Counted from the stretch's first letter, positions 53,691 to 62,953 are shown. The stretch is 64,000 bases of DNA from Clostridium sp. CF012 (GCF_018861755.1 NZ_JAHLEF010000008.1:62001-126000); one strand, 5' to 3'. Translations and numbers: made by a program. Notes: generated by a model not told the origin, from the sequence alone.

Positions 53691-55895
53691 TTACTCTTCT
53701 TCTATATCAGGAATACCCATTAACCTTTTAATTATGAAAGATGCAACAGATGTACCATTTGATCCACGTCCAAAGCCAACATCCATACCGTTTGCTTTAG
53801 CTATATCATCTGTTACTTGTGTACCACCAGAAATAAGTATAATTTTATCTCTTACTCCCTTTTCGGTGCAAAGATCACTAAGCTTTCTCATGTTCTTTAT
53901 ATGCACATCATTATGGGAAATGATTGTACTACATAATATTGCTTGAGCCTTTGATTCTATAGCAGCATCTACTAATTTTTCTATTGGACATGAGGTTCCA
54001 AGGTAAAGTGCTTCTATACCAAATCTTTCAACTCCACCATGTTTTATATCTATAACTTCTCTTAGTCCTACTGAATGTTCATCCTCGCCTACAGTAGCTG
54101 CGGCAACTTTTATTGGGTGCTCTTTTACGTAATCCTTCATAACTTGATTTGAAAGTACTTTTCTTCTCTTGGGAAGTACTAACTCATCTCGCTTTACAGG
54201 TGTAAAATCACAAATACCTTTAATTTCTACAAGACAACCTTCAGCTTTTTGTAGAACTTGTTTATGAAGAACTTCGACATTTTTAAGGTTCATTCTTTTA
54301 CCCATTTCAAGGGCTGCTGCTTCACTAATCTGTTCATTTTCTGGTATGAATAGGGTAATCTTAACATATCCATCTTTAGCCCATTGAACTTCAGGAATGA
54401 TAGTGCCATCTTCTTTAACTTTTTCCATTCTCTTAAATACATTATCATTTTCGTCTAATTCATCAATATATTGAATCTTTGAATGGCTACATAAAGTACA
54501 TTCATCTATTGGATCGCAAGCTTTTTTATATTCGCTTGGAACATTATTAAATCCAAAATGACCACAAACCGGTGCAAAATAATCACTGTCTCTTAAAACT
54601 ATTGTATCAACAGCATCTCCACCATCCATCTTTCTAGCAATACCATCATCATTTCTTTCTGGATACTCACCTGAATCTATAAAGAATCCTGCATCAACTG
54701 ATTTAAAATATCCACCTACTTCTATCATTTCTTCAAGGAACATTATAGCTCTTTCTTCTAGTTCCCTAGCTTTTTCAGGTAGATATCCAGTCTTCTTAAG
54801 TTCAATCATGTCCATTAGACCATCCATACCTAAAAAGGACTGTTTTGTAGTGTTTATAGCATGTATATTATTATAATGCCAAGGAACATTACGTCCTTCA
54901 TCAGGAGTTATAGTACTTTGGATATCAACAGAAGTTAATTCTGAAATTAACAAATTTAATGTATGACCAACTGTAGCTTCTCTTTCACAAGATTCTACAT
55001 ATTTTGTATTCATTTGAGCTCTCATTTTATATTTTTTAAAGAAATGTCTAAGTGCTACTGCATAAGGTAAATCATATCTCATACATGGAGCTGGAGCTGA
55101 AGTTGGTGGCACAGTTGAAAGGGCAATATTTTCAGGCTTCATACCTACCATTTCTGAAAAACAAGAATTTATAGCATGTTGTACCATAAGCTCTGGCATT
55201 ACTTTATAACCTTTCATAGCTGTTGCATTTGCATTATGTGCACCATCTATTTGAAGGATATTTGCCCAGGACATTACACCTTTTGCAACTGCTGCATCTA
55301 CAAAAGATCTATACATATTAATATTTCTATAAAGTACATTGTATTGTGGATCTTGATGAGCTCCGTTAACGCCTTCTTCTGCGAACATAACCGCTACATC
55401 AGGACCTGCCACACCAGATACATAGGAGTGGAAATTAATTCTTCTTCCTACTTCTTCTTCTATTAAATCTATAGCTTTTCTTGTTGCTCTAACTTCTTTT
55501 CTAGTTATTGGAACTCCACCTATACCTTCAGGGCTTCCTTCTAATAAACCATCAAAATGACTTTGTCCCATTGTCCTTATAACCATTAAATGATCCGCAC
55601 CATGCCATGCAGCCATTCTCATCCTTCTTATATCATCTTCAAATCTTCCTGAAGCTATTTCTGTTGTAATAACAGGTCTTGGTTGCGGGTCTATACCTTC
55701 AAAACTTCTTGCTGCAGGAAGGCCATGACTTTTCTTAAGTGGAGCTGATATTTCATGGTAGGTGAATTCCCCTACTTTTCCTTCTTTATTTTCTTCTCTC
55801 CAGTGCCAGCCTCTCCATTTAGGTTCATATTTATCTAAGTCTTTTAATATTTCTTCTACATTAAGCTTTACATTTTCTTCTAACTTTTCTACCAT
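53691..55895 (-). CDS. oraE: D-ornithine aminomutase, large subunit
   Basis: A 734-residue subunit of the adenosylcobalamin- and PLP-dependent enzyme that moves the terminal amino group of D-ornithine to give 2,4-diaminopentanoate. The N-terminal two-thirds is a TIM barrel (HGADHLMVIRTMGQSHFDG). The C-terminal Rossmann domain carries the B12 motif DEHSVG (605-610) with His607 as the cobalt ligand. Lys618 lies 11 residues later, the spacing I recall for the PLP lysine of the Clostridium sticklandii enzyme. It overlaps oraS by one base (TAATG). Confidence 0.95.
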   Translation of the reverse strand: MVEKLEENVKLNVEEILKDLDKYEPKWRGWHWREENKEGKVGEFTYHEISAPLKKSHGLPAARSFEGIDPQPRPVITTEIASGRFEDDIRRMRMAAWHGADHLMVIRTMGQSHFDGLLEGSPEGIGGVPITRKEVRATRKAIDLIEEEVGRRINFHSYVSGVAGPDVAVMFAEEGVNGAHQDPQYNVLYRNINMYRSFVDAAVAKGVMSWANILQIDGAHNANATAMKGYKVMPELMVQHAINSCFSEMVGMKPENIALSTVPPTSAPAPCMRYDLPYAVALRHFFKKYKMRAQMNTKYVESCEREATVGHTLNLLISELTSVDIQSTITPDEGRNVPWHYNNIHAINTTKQSFLGMDGLMDMIELKKTGYLPEKARELEERAIMFLEEMIEVGGYFKSVDAGFFIDSGEYPERNDDGIARKMDGGDAVDTIVLRDSDYFAPVCGHFGFNNVPSEYKKACDPIDECTLCSHSKIQYIDELDENDNVFKRMEKVKEDGTIIPEVQWAKDGYVKITLFIPENEQISEAAALEMGKRMNLKNVEVLHKQVLQKAEGCLVEIKGICDFTPVKRDELVLPKRRKVLSNQVMKDYVKEHPIKVAAATVGEDEHSVGLREVIDIKHGGVERFGIEALYLGTSCPIEKLVDAAIESKAQAILCSTIISHNDVHIKNMRKLSDLCTEKGVRDKIILISGGTQVTDDIAKANGMDVGFGRGSNGTSVASFIIKRLMGIPDIEEE

Positions 55896-56260
55896 TACTT
55901 GTCACTTCCCTTCATTTTTTCTGAGATGATATCCCAGCCTATTCCAATAGACAATTCCTCTCCTGCTTTAAGGTAATCCATGTTCTGAAGCTTTGCATAA
56001 GTTAAAATAACATTTCCGATACCTTTGGAAAGTAAGTTGTACTTTGTACCATAATCAATTAATGGTTTCGCCTGCAAACTTGAAAATCCCATTCTGAGTA
56101 CTACAGATCTCTCAATAGCTGGAGACGTATGAGTATAGGCTAAATCAACAATAGGTTTTACAATTTCCTCGGTTAAGCTCCAAAACCTGTCATATAATTG
56201 ATCCTCGGTAAGGCTTTTTAAATGTTCTCTTCTTTTTTCAAAATCATCTTCTCTTTTCAT
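55895..56260 (-). CDS. oraS: D-ornithine aminomutase, small subunit
   Basis: A 121-residue small subunit that pairs with OraE. The sequence FEKRREHLKSLTEDQLYDRFW, split as REHLKSLTEDQL and LYDRFWSL, then HTSPAIERSVVLRMGFSS, fits OraS. Its role is structural and required for activity. It starts 14 bases after ortB and its stop overlaps the oraE start, so the subunits are translationally coupled in the expected order S then E. GGGGGAAAT precedes the ATG. Confidence 0.95.
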   Translation of the reverse strand: MKREDDFEKRREHLKSLTEDQLYDRFWSLTEEIVKPIVDLAYTHTSPAIERSVVLRMGFSSLQAKPLIDYGTKYNLLSKGIGNVILTYAKLQNMDYLKAGEELSIGIGWDIISEKMKGSDK

Positions 56261-56274
56261 AAATTAATTTCCCC

Positions 56275-57687
56275 CTAACATATTTCAACATTATGTTGTT
56301 TTAATATTTCAACTACTTTTTTATTACTCAGTTTTGTTTCTGTGGACAAAAACTCAATATCTACCTGTTCAACTTTATTATCTACTAATTTATTTACTAC
56401 ATTTTTCATATAAGAATTTTTTAACCCATCCATATCTAAATCTGTAACTGTTACCTTTGATGGATGAGATGGAATTACTATATTTTCACCTGGTACTTGC
56501 TCTTTTGGATCGCCTACATAAACTTTAATTCCGTTATCTTTAGCAAAATTAAGCTGCGGTATTAAATGTTTTCCAGCTCCCGTGTATTCAGTCTCTTGTA
56601 CAACTATTATGGCATCATCCTCGTATTCTTGAGCAATTGAAAAGGCTGCTACTAGGGAGGTATTTCCTGCTGGTCCTCTTTCTAGTCCTTCAAGCACAGC
56701 TAATATTTCAGTCATCCAAAATACATCACCTTGTGTGGTAGTTACATATCTATCCAAATACCTCAGAGGCCTAGCTGCACTTCTAGGTACATCGGATCTA
56801 TCTGGATTTGTCAAAAATGGAATGCCAAATCCTGTATGTCCTGTTGTAAAGGATTTCTTATTAAAGTCTATATCAGACGCCATATGCAGCCCTGAAAGAT
56901 CAACTGATGCTCCGATTATTTTCGTTTTAACAGCACCGGCCTTTATAAGTCCCCTAGCAGTACCAGTAACATTGCCACCTCCTGCATGAGTTATAATAAC
57001 TGCCTCAGGATCTTTACCAAATTTTTCTCTACACTGCTCAGCTATTTCATAGCCTAGTGTTTCTATGCCTGCTACTCCATAAGAGGAATATAAGGAGGCA
57101 TTATAATAACCTGTATCTTCAAGTATTTTAAGGTATGTATAAAATAATTCAGGTCCTACAGAGAGTCTAATAACTTCTGCTCCAAAACCCTCACATTTTC
57201 TTCCTTTTTCTAGTATTTCAGGCTGTCCAACTTTTCTTGAATCATAACATTCGTTTGCTATTATACATTTAAGTCCTCTAATGTTTGCTTGGGATGCAAC
57301 TGCAGCTCCGTAATTACCTGAAGTAGCTGCGCCTACACCGTTATATCCTCTGTTCATCGCATCAAATACAGATATAGATGCTCTTCTATCTTTAAAACTT
57401 CCAGAAGGATTACAGCTCTCATCCTTTACAAATATTCTAGCTGCATGTCCAGTCTTAGAAGTCTTTCTCGCAAGTTTTGTAATGTTTTTTAGCTCTATTA
57501 GTGGAGTGTTTCCTACCCCTACCTCATTTTGAATTTCTTTAACTTCATCTAAGCAATATCCAACATCTTTCATCAATCCTTCATAATCAAAGGAAAGCTT
57601 GCCAGTTTCATATTTACTATAATCTATTCCTATAGATTTAAGAATTATTTCATTCTTACGCTCCATAAGCTCTTCATATTTATTCAC
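56275..57687 (-). CDS. ortB: 2-amino-4-ketopentanoate thiolase, beta subunit
   Basis: A 470-residue fold-type II PLP protein resembling threonine synthase. The PLP lysine is Lys99 in NPSGSFKDRRAS, and the phosphate-binding Gly loop is HAGGGNVTG. With OrtA it splits 2-amino-4-ketopentanoate with coenzyme A to alanine and acetyl-CoA. The neighbouring ortA and oraSE make the thiolase assignment firm over a true threonine synthase. AGGAGGTAA precedes the ATG. Confidence 0.95.
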   Translation of the reverse strand: MNKYEELMERKNEIILKSIGIDYSKYETGKLSFDYEGLMKDVGYCLDEVKEIQNEVGVGNTPLIELKNITKLARKTSKTGHAARIFVKDESCNPSGSFKDRRASISVFDAMNRGYNGVGAATSGNYGAAVASQANIRGLKCIIANECYDSRKVGQPEILEKGRKCEGFGAEVIRLSVGPELFYTYLKILEDTGYYNASLYSSYGVAGIETLGYEIAEQCREKFGKDPEAVIITHAGGGNVTGTARGLIKAGAVKTKIIGASVDLSGLHMASDIDFNKKSFTTGHTGFGIPFLTNPDRSDVPRSAARPLRYLDRYVTTTQGDVFWMTEILAVLEGLERGPAGNTSLVAAFSIAQEYEDDAIIVVQETEYTGAGKHLIPQLNFAKDNGIKVYVGDPKEQVPGENIVIPSHPSKVTVTDLDMDGLKNSYMKNVVNKLVDNKVEQVDIEFLSTETKLSNKKVVEILKQHNVEIC

Positions 57688-57724
57688 CCTTTATTACCTC
57701 CTCTTAAAACTATGATTAAACTCA

Positions 57725-58015
57725 TTATTTTGCTATTATTTCTCTAGCTTGTTTTCCTATATTGCTTATTTCTTCAACATATTTGCCATAGGTATGATAA
57801 TAGCCTGGCTCTATGTCCACAATTGTGCCTTGAGCAATTCTGCCAATATTAGTTTCAACTTGTACTTGTCCTCCAAGTTCACAATCACTAAGGCACTTTC
57901 CACATGTCCAGCTTTTAAGAGGAGTTTTTTTTGTCTCATCTGGTATATTCGAAGCTCTATCTTCTGGTGTTAAAACCGTTTCTTCTACTTCAACCCAGGT
58001 GCCTTTTTTTATCAT
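57725..58015 (-). CDS. ortA: 2-amino-4-ketopentanoate thiolase, alpha subunit
   Basis: A 96-residue small subunit, first gene of the operon. It begins KKGTWVEVEETVLTPEDR and has SWTCGKCLSDCELG, where a conserved Cys pair and third Cys are seen, and ends in a beta-rich half (GTIVDIEPGYYHTYG). Length and motifs match OrtA. It needs OrtB for thiolysis. The ATG follows GGGAGGT. A sigma-54 promoter lies about 55 bases upstream. Confidence 0.93.
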   Translation of the reverse strand: MIKKGTWVEVEETVLTPEDRASNIPDETKKTPLKSWTCGKCLSDCELGGQVQVETNIGRIAQGTIVDIEPGYYHTYGKYVEEISNIGKQAREIIAK

Positions 58016-58068
58016 TATTTTTACCTCCCTTTTTTAAAATATTATTGAAAGTACTTTCTTAATTGTAG

Positions 58069-58085
58069 AGCAATTTCTGTGCCAA
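58069..58085 (-). promoter_or_regulatory. Sigma-54 (-24/-12) promoter of the ornithine operon
   Basis: On the minus strand TTGGCAC-AGAAA-TTGCT (58085 to 58069) matches the sigma-54 consensus TGGCAC-N5-TTGC exactly. Transcription should start near 58058, giving a leader of about 43 bases before ortA. Confidence 0.93.
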
Positions 58086-58090
58086 ATAGA

Positions 58091-58130
58091 AAACACATGT
58101 ATTTAAGCCATTGCTTAAATACATGTGTTT
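58091..58130. promoter_or_regulatory. 18-bp perfect dyad, probable activator site
   Basis: The arm 58091-58108 (AAACACATGTATTTAAGC) is repeated as exact complement at 58113-58130 with a 4-base centre. It begins 5 bases upstream of the -24 element. There is no T-run on the minus strand, which argues against a terminator. It is probably bound by the adjacent sigma-54 activator. Confidence 0.7.
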
Positions 58131-58265
58131 ATTATTCGCAAAATATTCTGCATATATTTTTTAAAATTGTTGAATTTAAATCAATAATTACTAATTATCT
58201 ACCTTTTTACAGGGTTTGGTGTACATGCAAAAAATTATGCATACATAGCAAAAAAACTTGCTTCC

Positions 58266-59660
58266 TTAGAATTCTTCTATTATTTTATGTATTTTTATTT
58301 TATATTGAAGATTTTGTCTTGAAATGCTAAGTTCTCTAGCAGCTTTACTAACATTAAAATCATTCTTTTTTAGTATTTTTTCTATTATGCTCTTTTCAAT
58401 ACCGCTCATATAATTTTCTAAATGGAAGCTTCCATCATTTATTGTATTAATGTCATGAACATTAGTACAATTATCATATGCTATTCTAAAATCAAAGTAG
58501 TTTTCTGTTAAAATGGAATTATAGTCTGCCATATTTATTGCAGATTCAATAACATTTGTTAGCTCTCTTATGTTTCCTGGCCAATTATATTGTAGAAGCT
58601 TTTTCATCATATCTTCATCAATGCCTCTTATATTTTTATAAAGAATTTTATTGTATTTTTCAATTAACTTGTCCACAAATATAGGGATATCGTCTTTTCT
58701 ATCTCTTAGTGGAGGTATATTTATTCTCAGTACACATAACCTATAATAAAAATCTTTTCTTAATTTTCCACTTTCAATAAGTTTTGCTGGGTCTTCATTT
58801 AAGGTAGCGATTATTCTTACATCAATATCAATACTTTTAGTTCCTCCAATTGGCCTTATATACCCCTCTTGAAGTACTCTTAGTAGTTTAGATTGAAGAT
58901 ATGGCTCTAGTGAATTAACCTCGTCTAATAAAATAGTTCCATGATTTGCTTCTTCAAATAATCCTTTTTTATTCTCAGCCCCTGTAAAACCACCTTTTTC
59001 TGTACCAAAAAGCATTCCCTCTAGTAATAGAGCAGGAATAGCTGCACAATTTATAGGAATAAATGGCTTATCTTTTCTTACCCCACCATAATGAATACTT
59101 TGAGAAAAAACTTCTTTGCCTGATCCAGTTTCTGCATATAATAATACAGAGGAACTTGACATGCTAGCTTTTTTAGCTTTGTCTATAGCGATTTTCATAG
59201 TAGGACTATCACCATATATATCACTAAAAGTATAATGGCTATTAATTTTTTTATCCAAATTTTGCAATTTGCAAATGTTCTCAGTTAGTTCTTTTAATTG
59301 AGTCATGTCTTTTGCTATTTCAATCACCGCTATAACTTTATTATCTACAGTTACTGGAACAGTAGTATTTATAGTAGTGACTTTTTTCTTATATCCATTA
59401 CCATAATGTTGTATTAAACCTACAATTTTTTCACCGGTCTTTAATACATTCATAATGGTGGAATCATCATCTTTTACATCTTCTAGATACTCGCTAACCT
59501 TTTTTCCTAAGACTTCACTAGGATCTACACCCTCGACTTTTCCCATGGCACTATTATAATATATAGTCTTGCCATCACTGTCTACTACTTGAATTCCTTC
59601 CTCCAAATTTTCTAATAGGCATGCTAATATCTTTTCTGCGCTTGGAATTTTACTATCCAT
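58266..59660 (-). CDS. Sigma-54-dependent transcriptional activator with PAS sensor
   Basis: A 464-residue enhancer-binding protein, RocR-like in layout. Residues about 10-120 form a PAS domain. The AAA+ domain has Walker A AETGSGKE (176-183), the sigma-54 contact loop GGFTGA (223-228, usually GAFTGA) and Walker B ILLDEVNS (243-250). The Fis-type helix-turn-helix is at about 435-460 (NVSKAARELSISRQNLQYK). It is transcribed in the same direction as, and immediately upstream of, the sigma-54 promoter of the ornithine operon. It very likely activates that operon in response to ornithine or a related amino acid. Confidence 0.93.
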   Translation of the reverse strand: MDSKIPSAEKILACLLENLEEGIQVVDSDGKTIYYNSAMGKVEGVDPSEVLGKKVSEYLEDVKDDDSTIMNVLKTGEKIVGLIQHYGNGYKKKVTTINTTVPVTVDNKVIAVIEIAKDMTQLKELTENICKLQNLDKKINSHYTFSDIYGDSPTMKIAIDKAKKASMSSSSVLLYAETGSGKEVFSQSIHYGGVRKDKPFIPINCAAIPALLLEGMLFGTEKGGFTGAENKKGLFEEANHGTILLDEVNSLEPYLQSKLLRVLQEGYIRPIGGTKSIDIDVRIIATLNEDPAKLIESGKLRKDFYYRLCVLRINIPPLRDRKDDIPIFVDKLIEKYNKILYKNIRGIDEDMMKKLLQYNWPGNIRELTNVIESAINMADYNSILTENYFDFRIAYDNCTNVHDINTINDGSFHLENYMSGIEKSIIEKILKKNDFNVSKAARELSISRQNLQYKIKIHKIIEEF

Positions 59661-59698
59661 ATTACCCCTCCCTAATGGAGTATTTACAATTTAAATTA

Positions 59699-59727
59699 AT
59701 TATACCACATGGAATTTTATTATGTAA
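59699..59727 (-). promoter_or_regulatory. Sigma-A promoter of the activator gene
   Basis: On the minus strand TTACAT (59727 to 59722), 17 bases, then TATAAT (59704 to 59699). It lies about 40 bases before the activator's start and just after the glyA terminator. Confidence 0.7.
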
Positions 59728-59762
59728 AAAAATAACACCGGCAATGAACCAATGTTATTTTT
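59726..59762 (-). terminator. Terminator after glyA
   Basis: On the minus strand AAATAACATTGG and CCGGTGTTATTT pair with two G-U wobbles, followed by a run of seven T. It lies about 45 bases beyond the glyA stop. Confidence 0.85.
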
Positions 59763-59805
59763 AATATTTATTTTATATATGGCTCCTATTTAATTCCCCA
59801 AGTTC

Positions 59806-61035
59806 TTAATATAATGGGAATTTACTACATAATTGAACTACTTTTTCTCTAATTCCTTCTAAATTACCCTCTCTATTTTCTATAGTTTCATTCATAAGCT
59901 GTGCTATTATTTTCATTTCTGCTTCTTTAAAGCCTCTTGTAGTTACTGCAGGTGTTCCGATTCTTATACCACTTGTAACAAAGGGACTTAATGTCTCGTT
60001 TGGTACAGTGTTTTTATTTACAGTAATACCCACAAGGTCTAATAGCTTTTCAGCTTCTTTTCCAGTTATATTTTTGTTTGTTAATTCTATAAGTAAAAGA
60101 TGGTTATCTGTACCGCCAGATACCAATTTAAATCCGTATTTTAAAAGTTCTTCTCCAAGTATTTTTGCATTTTTAACTACTTGTTCAATGTAAACTTTGA
60201 ATTCTGGCCTAAGAGCTTCTCCAAAACAAACAGCTTTCGCAGCTATAGTCTGCATTAATGGTCCACCTTGCATACCTGGGAAAATAGACTTGTCTATTAT
60301 TTTTGCATATTTTTCTTTACATAAAATTGCTCCACCTCTAGGTCCTCTGAGTGTTTTATGAGTAGTCGTTGTGACAAAATCAGCATATGGCACTGGAGAC
60401 TGATGTGCTCCTGTTGCAACAAGCCCTGCGATATGCGCCATATCTACAAACATATAAGCTCCCACTTCATCACAGATTTCTCTAAAGGCTGCAAAATCTA
60501 TAGATCTTGGGTAAGCACTGGCACCAATAACTATCATTTTAGGATTATGTTCTTTAGCGAGTGTCCTCACCTCTTCATAATCTATAGTCTCTGTTTCTAG
60601 ATTAACGCCATAAGGAATGAAGTTATATAAAATTCCTGAAAAATTCACTTTACTTCCATGAGTTAAATGTCCACCATGACTCAGATTCATACCTAGTACT
60701 GTATCTCCTGGTTTTAACACAGAAAAGTAAACAGCCATATTAGCTTGTGAACCTGAATGGGGTTGCACATTAGCATGTTCTGCACCGAAAAGTTCTTTCA
60801 TCCTATCGCGGGCTAAATTCTCGACTTTATCAACTACTTCACAACCGCCATAATATCTTTTAGCAGGGTAACCTTCTGCATATTTATTAGTTAATATAGA
60901 ACCATTTGCTTCCATTACTGCTTTACTAACAAAATTTTCAGAAGCAATTAGTTCAATATGATCCTCTTGTCTTGCATTTTCCTCTTCAATAATTTCGTAA
61001 ACTTTTAAATCACTGTTTTTTAAATATTCCATCAT
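59806..61035 (-). CDS. glyA: Serine hydroxymethyltransferase
   Basis: A 409-residue fold-type I PLP enzyme that interconverts serine and glycine with tetrahydrofolate. The PLP lysine is Lys227 in [14 protein letters not shown]. Other family blocks are [25 protein letters not shown] and [12 protein letters not shown]. Length and order are standard. AGAGGAAGG lies before the double ATG. A terminator follows, so it is separate from the activator gene. Possible link to amino acid fermentation, but it is also a housekeeping gene. Confidence 0.96.
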   Translation of the reverse strand: MMEYLKNSDLKVYEIIEEENARQEDHIELIASENFVSKAVMEANGSILTNKYAEGYPAKRYYGGCEVVDKVENLARDRMKELFGAEHANVQPHSGSQANMAVYFSVLKPGDTVLGMNLSHGGHLTHGSKVNFSGILYNFIPYGVNLETETIDYEEVRTLAKEHNPKMIVIGASAYPRSIDFAAFREICDEVGAYMFVDMAHIAGLVATGAHQSPVPYADFVTTTTHKTLRGPRGGAILCKEKYAKIIDKSIFPGMQGGPLMQTIAAKAVCFGEALRPEFKVYIEQVVKNAKILGEELLKYGFKLVSGGTDNHLLLIELTNKNITGKEAEKLLDLVGITVNKNTVPNETLSPFVTSGIRIGTPAVTTRGFKEAEMKIIAQLMNETIENREGNLEGIREKVVQLCSKFPLY

Positions 61036-61453
61036 ATACGTACCCTTCCTCTCTTTTTTAGATTAATTGATTATTTTGAATTTATATTTCTAGAATTAAA
61101 TAAATTTTTAAAACTAAATAATTTTTGAAATTATTTATTATACTCCCATTATAAAATTTAATAACTTATTAATCAACCTAAAGATGAAATTTTCCACGAA
61201 TTTTCTGAATTATTTGAGAAATATATTTGTTATGGGATTTTAATACACTTTATAGCATATTACTATAAGTATGGCTATATTTCAGAGTATAAACAATAAC
61301 AAATAATTCAATTTTCCAAATAATAATAGTTTTTTAGGTTTATGGTATATAATGATAGTACGAATTTATTATAATATAATATGTGCAACTTTATATTTAC
61401 GCTTAATAATAGCTATATAAATCTAAAATTAGTTTTTACTGAAAGGAGATCCA
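61036..61453. other. 418-base divergent intergenic region
   Basis: Very AT-rich. TATAAT occurs at 61348-61353 facing the exporter genes, and on the minus strand at 61137-61142 facing glyA. I looked for a glycine riboswitch or T-box and saw none. Confidence 0.5.
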
Positions 61454-62227
61454 ATGCATATTGATGATATTATTCATGTAGCCACTGACGCTGGAAAAAT
61501 CATTTTAGAAAATGGTGGAGAAACTTATAGAGTTGAGCAAACTATTACTATGATATGTAAGTCCTATGGCATACCAAATACTGAAAGTTTTGTTACTCCC
61601 ACAGGCATAATGGTTTCTATAACTAACAGTGAAAATAAGACCATTTCATTAGTTAGACGAATAAATAATAGAACAGTAAATCTTCGTAAGGTTGATATGA
61701 TTAACAATCTCTCTAGAAAAATAGTTACGAAGCCTATATCTACTTATGAAATGAGAAAGGAAATTGAATATATTAATAATATACCACCTTATTCTCAAAT
61801 CACTACCACATTTTTTGCTGCTGGCTCTTCAGGTTTTTTCACCTTGCTTTTTGGTGGAAATTATAAAGACTTTTTTATAGCCTTTTTAATTGGAGCTCTT
61901 ATAAATTATTTAAGTGGATATTTAGATAAATTAGAGGTAAATAGTTTTTTAAAAAATACGCTTGGCGGCGCCCTTGCTGCAAGCATAGCCCTAATAGCTG
62001 CCTCTTTAGGTCTAGTTGGTAATATGGATACTATTATAATAGGTTCTATAATGATACTAGTTCCGGGTATTTCCATAACAAATGCAATACGGGATACTAT
62101 TGCTGGCGATTTAGTTTCTGGTGTATCAAGGTCAGTAGAAGCTCTATTTGTGGCCATTGCCATAGCTGCTGGCACAAGTATAGTTTTTAAAATATGGGTG
62201 TTGTTATTTGGGGGTGGTTTAATATGA
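61454..62227 (+). CDS. Threonine/serine exporter ThrE family, N-terminal-domain protein
   Basis: A 257-residue membrane protein of the DUF1212/ThrE group. The soluble N-terminal region contains GKIILENGGETYRVEQT and SFVTPTGIMVSI, the family hallmark. About five membrane helices follow residue 115. Together with the next gene it makes up the two halves of ThrE, which exports threonine and serine. AAAGGAGAT precedes the ATG. The stop overlaps the next start (ATGA). Confidence 0.88.
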   Translation: MHIDDIIHVATDAGKIILENGGETYRVEQTITMICKSYGIPNTESFVTPTGIMVSITNSENKTISLVRRINNRTVNLRKVDMINNLSRKIVTKPISTYEMRKEIEYINNIPPYSQITTTFFAAGSSGFFTLLFGGNYKDFFIAFLIGALINYLSGYLDKLEVNSFLKNTLGGALAASIALIAASLGLVGNMDTIIIGSIMILVPGISITNAIRDTIAGDLVSGVSRSVEALFVAIAIAAGTSIVFKIWVLLFGGGLI

Positions 62228-62649
62228 TTCTTAATTCATTTTATGCTTTTTTAAGTTCTCTTGGTTTTGGAGTACTATTTAACATTAGAGGTAAAAACCT
62301 TATTATTGCATCACTTGGAGGAGGTCTTAGTTGGTTCACTTATCTTCTTACGGCAAGACTACAACCTTCATTAGTTTTTTCATTATTCCTTGCCTCCTTG
62401 GTAGGTAGTATTTACTCAGAAATAATGGCAAGAATTTATAAGAGTCCTGTGACTATATTTATTATTTGTGCAATTATACCCCTTGTTCCCGGTGGTGGAA
62501 TGTATTATGCCACACTTGAGGCAGTAAAGGGAAATTTTGATGCATCGCTATCCAAAGGAGTTGTAACCCTGTTTAGTGCAGGAGCAATCGCAATTGGAAT
62601 AGTTTTTGTGTCTTCCATAAGTACAATTTTCAAAAAAATAAAGAAGTAA
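62224..62649 (+). CDS. ThrE family C-terminal-domain protein (DUF3815)
   Basis: A 141-residue membrane protein with four predicted helices, the second half of a split ThrE exporter. IIPLVPGGGMYY and EIMARIYKSPVT are the conserved DUF3815 segments. I start at the ATG at 62224, overlapping the previous stop by 4 bases with GGGGGTGG upstream. The stop codon lies inside a terminator stem. Confidence 0.88.
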   Translation: MILNSFYAFLSSLGFGVLFNIRGKNLIIASLGGGLSWFTYLLTARLQPSLVFSLFLASLVGSIYSEIMARIYKSPVTIFIICAIIPLVPGGGMYYATLEAVKGNFDASLSKGVVTLFSAGAIAIGIVFVSSISTIFKKIKK

Positions 62650-62675
62650 AATTTGTTTGCAAATTTTACTTCTTT
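62640..62675. terminator. Bidirectional terminator overlapping the exporter stop codon
   Basis: Perfect 16-base arms (62640-62655 and 62660-62675) with a 4-base loop. The TAA stop at 62647-62649 is part of the left arm. A/T runs serve both strands. Confidence 0.85.
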
Positions 62676-62689
62676 ATTTTTTTGTTTTA

Positions 62690-62953
62690 TTATTTTAAAA
62701 ACATAAGAAAAGTTGAAACTAGCTCTTGAATTTTCTCTTCTTCTATTGGGTCATCTTCACGTATAAGACAGTTTTTTGTATATCTCTCTAAAACAAGGCC
62801 ACCAACTTTACTCATAGCGGCACGAGCTGCAGCAACTTGCACCAGTATGTTTTTGCAGCAAACTTCACTGGTAACCATTTTTTCTATACCTTTAACCTGT
62901 CCTTCGATTTTTCTTAGTCTAACTTGAATATCTCTGACTAGTTCATCATTCAT
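62690..62953 (-). CDS. CsoR/CstR-family transcriptional repressor
   Basis: An 87-residue all-helical DUF156 repressor. IQVRLRKIEGQVKGIEKM is the signature first helix. Ligand positions corresponding to CsoR Cys36, His61 and Cys65 are Cys33, Tyr58 and Cys62 here, so the His needed for copper(I) is replaced. The Cys33-Cys62 spacing of 29 is that of the persulfide-sensing CstR. The ATG at 62953 follows AAAGGAG. The in-frame upstream extension has no family similarity. No target transporter gene is adjacent on this strand. Confidence 0.85.
   Translation of the reverse strand: MNDELVRDIQVRLRKIEGQVKGIEKMVTSEVCCKNILVQVAAARAAMSKVGGLVLERYTKNCLIREDDPIEEEKIQELVSTFLMFLK

Noticed and set aside
58091-58130. 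Dyad as the terminator of the sigma-54 activator gene
   Set aside because: It lies downstream of the activator stop, but the minus strand lacks a T-run after the stem and the stem is AT-rich. Its contact with the -24 element favours a protein-binding site.
61036-61453. Glycine riboswitch or T-box ahead of glyA or the ThrE-like genes
   Set aside because: The region is simple AT-rich sequence with none of the conserved G/C-containing motifs of these elements.
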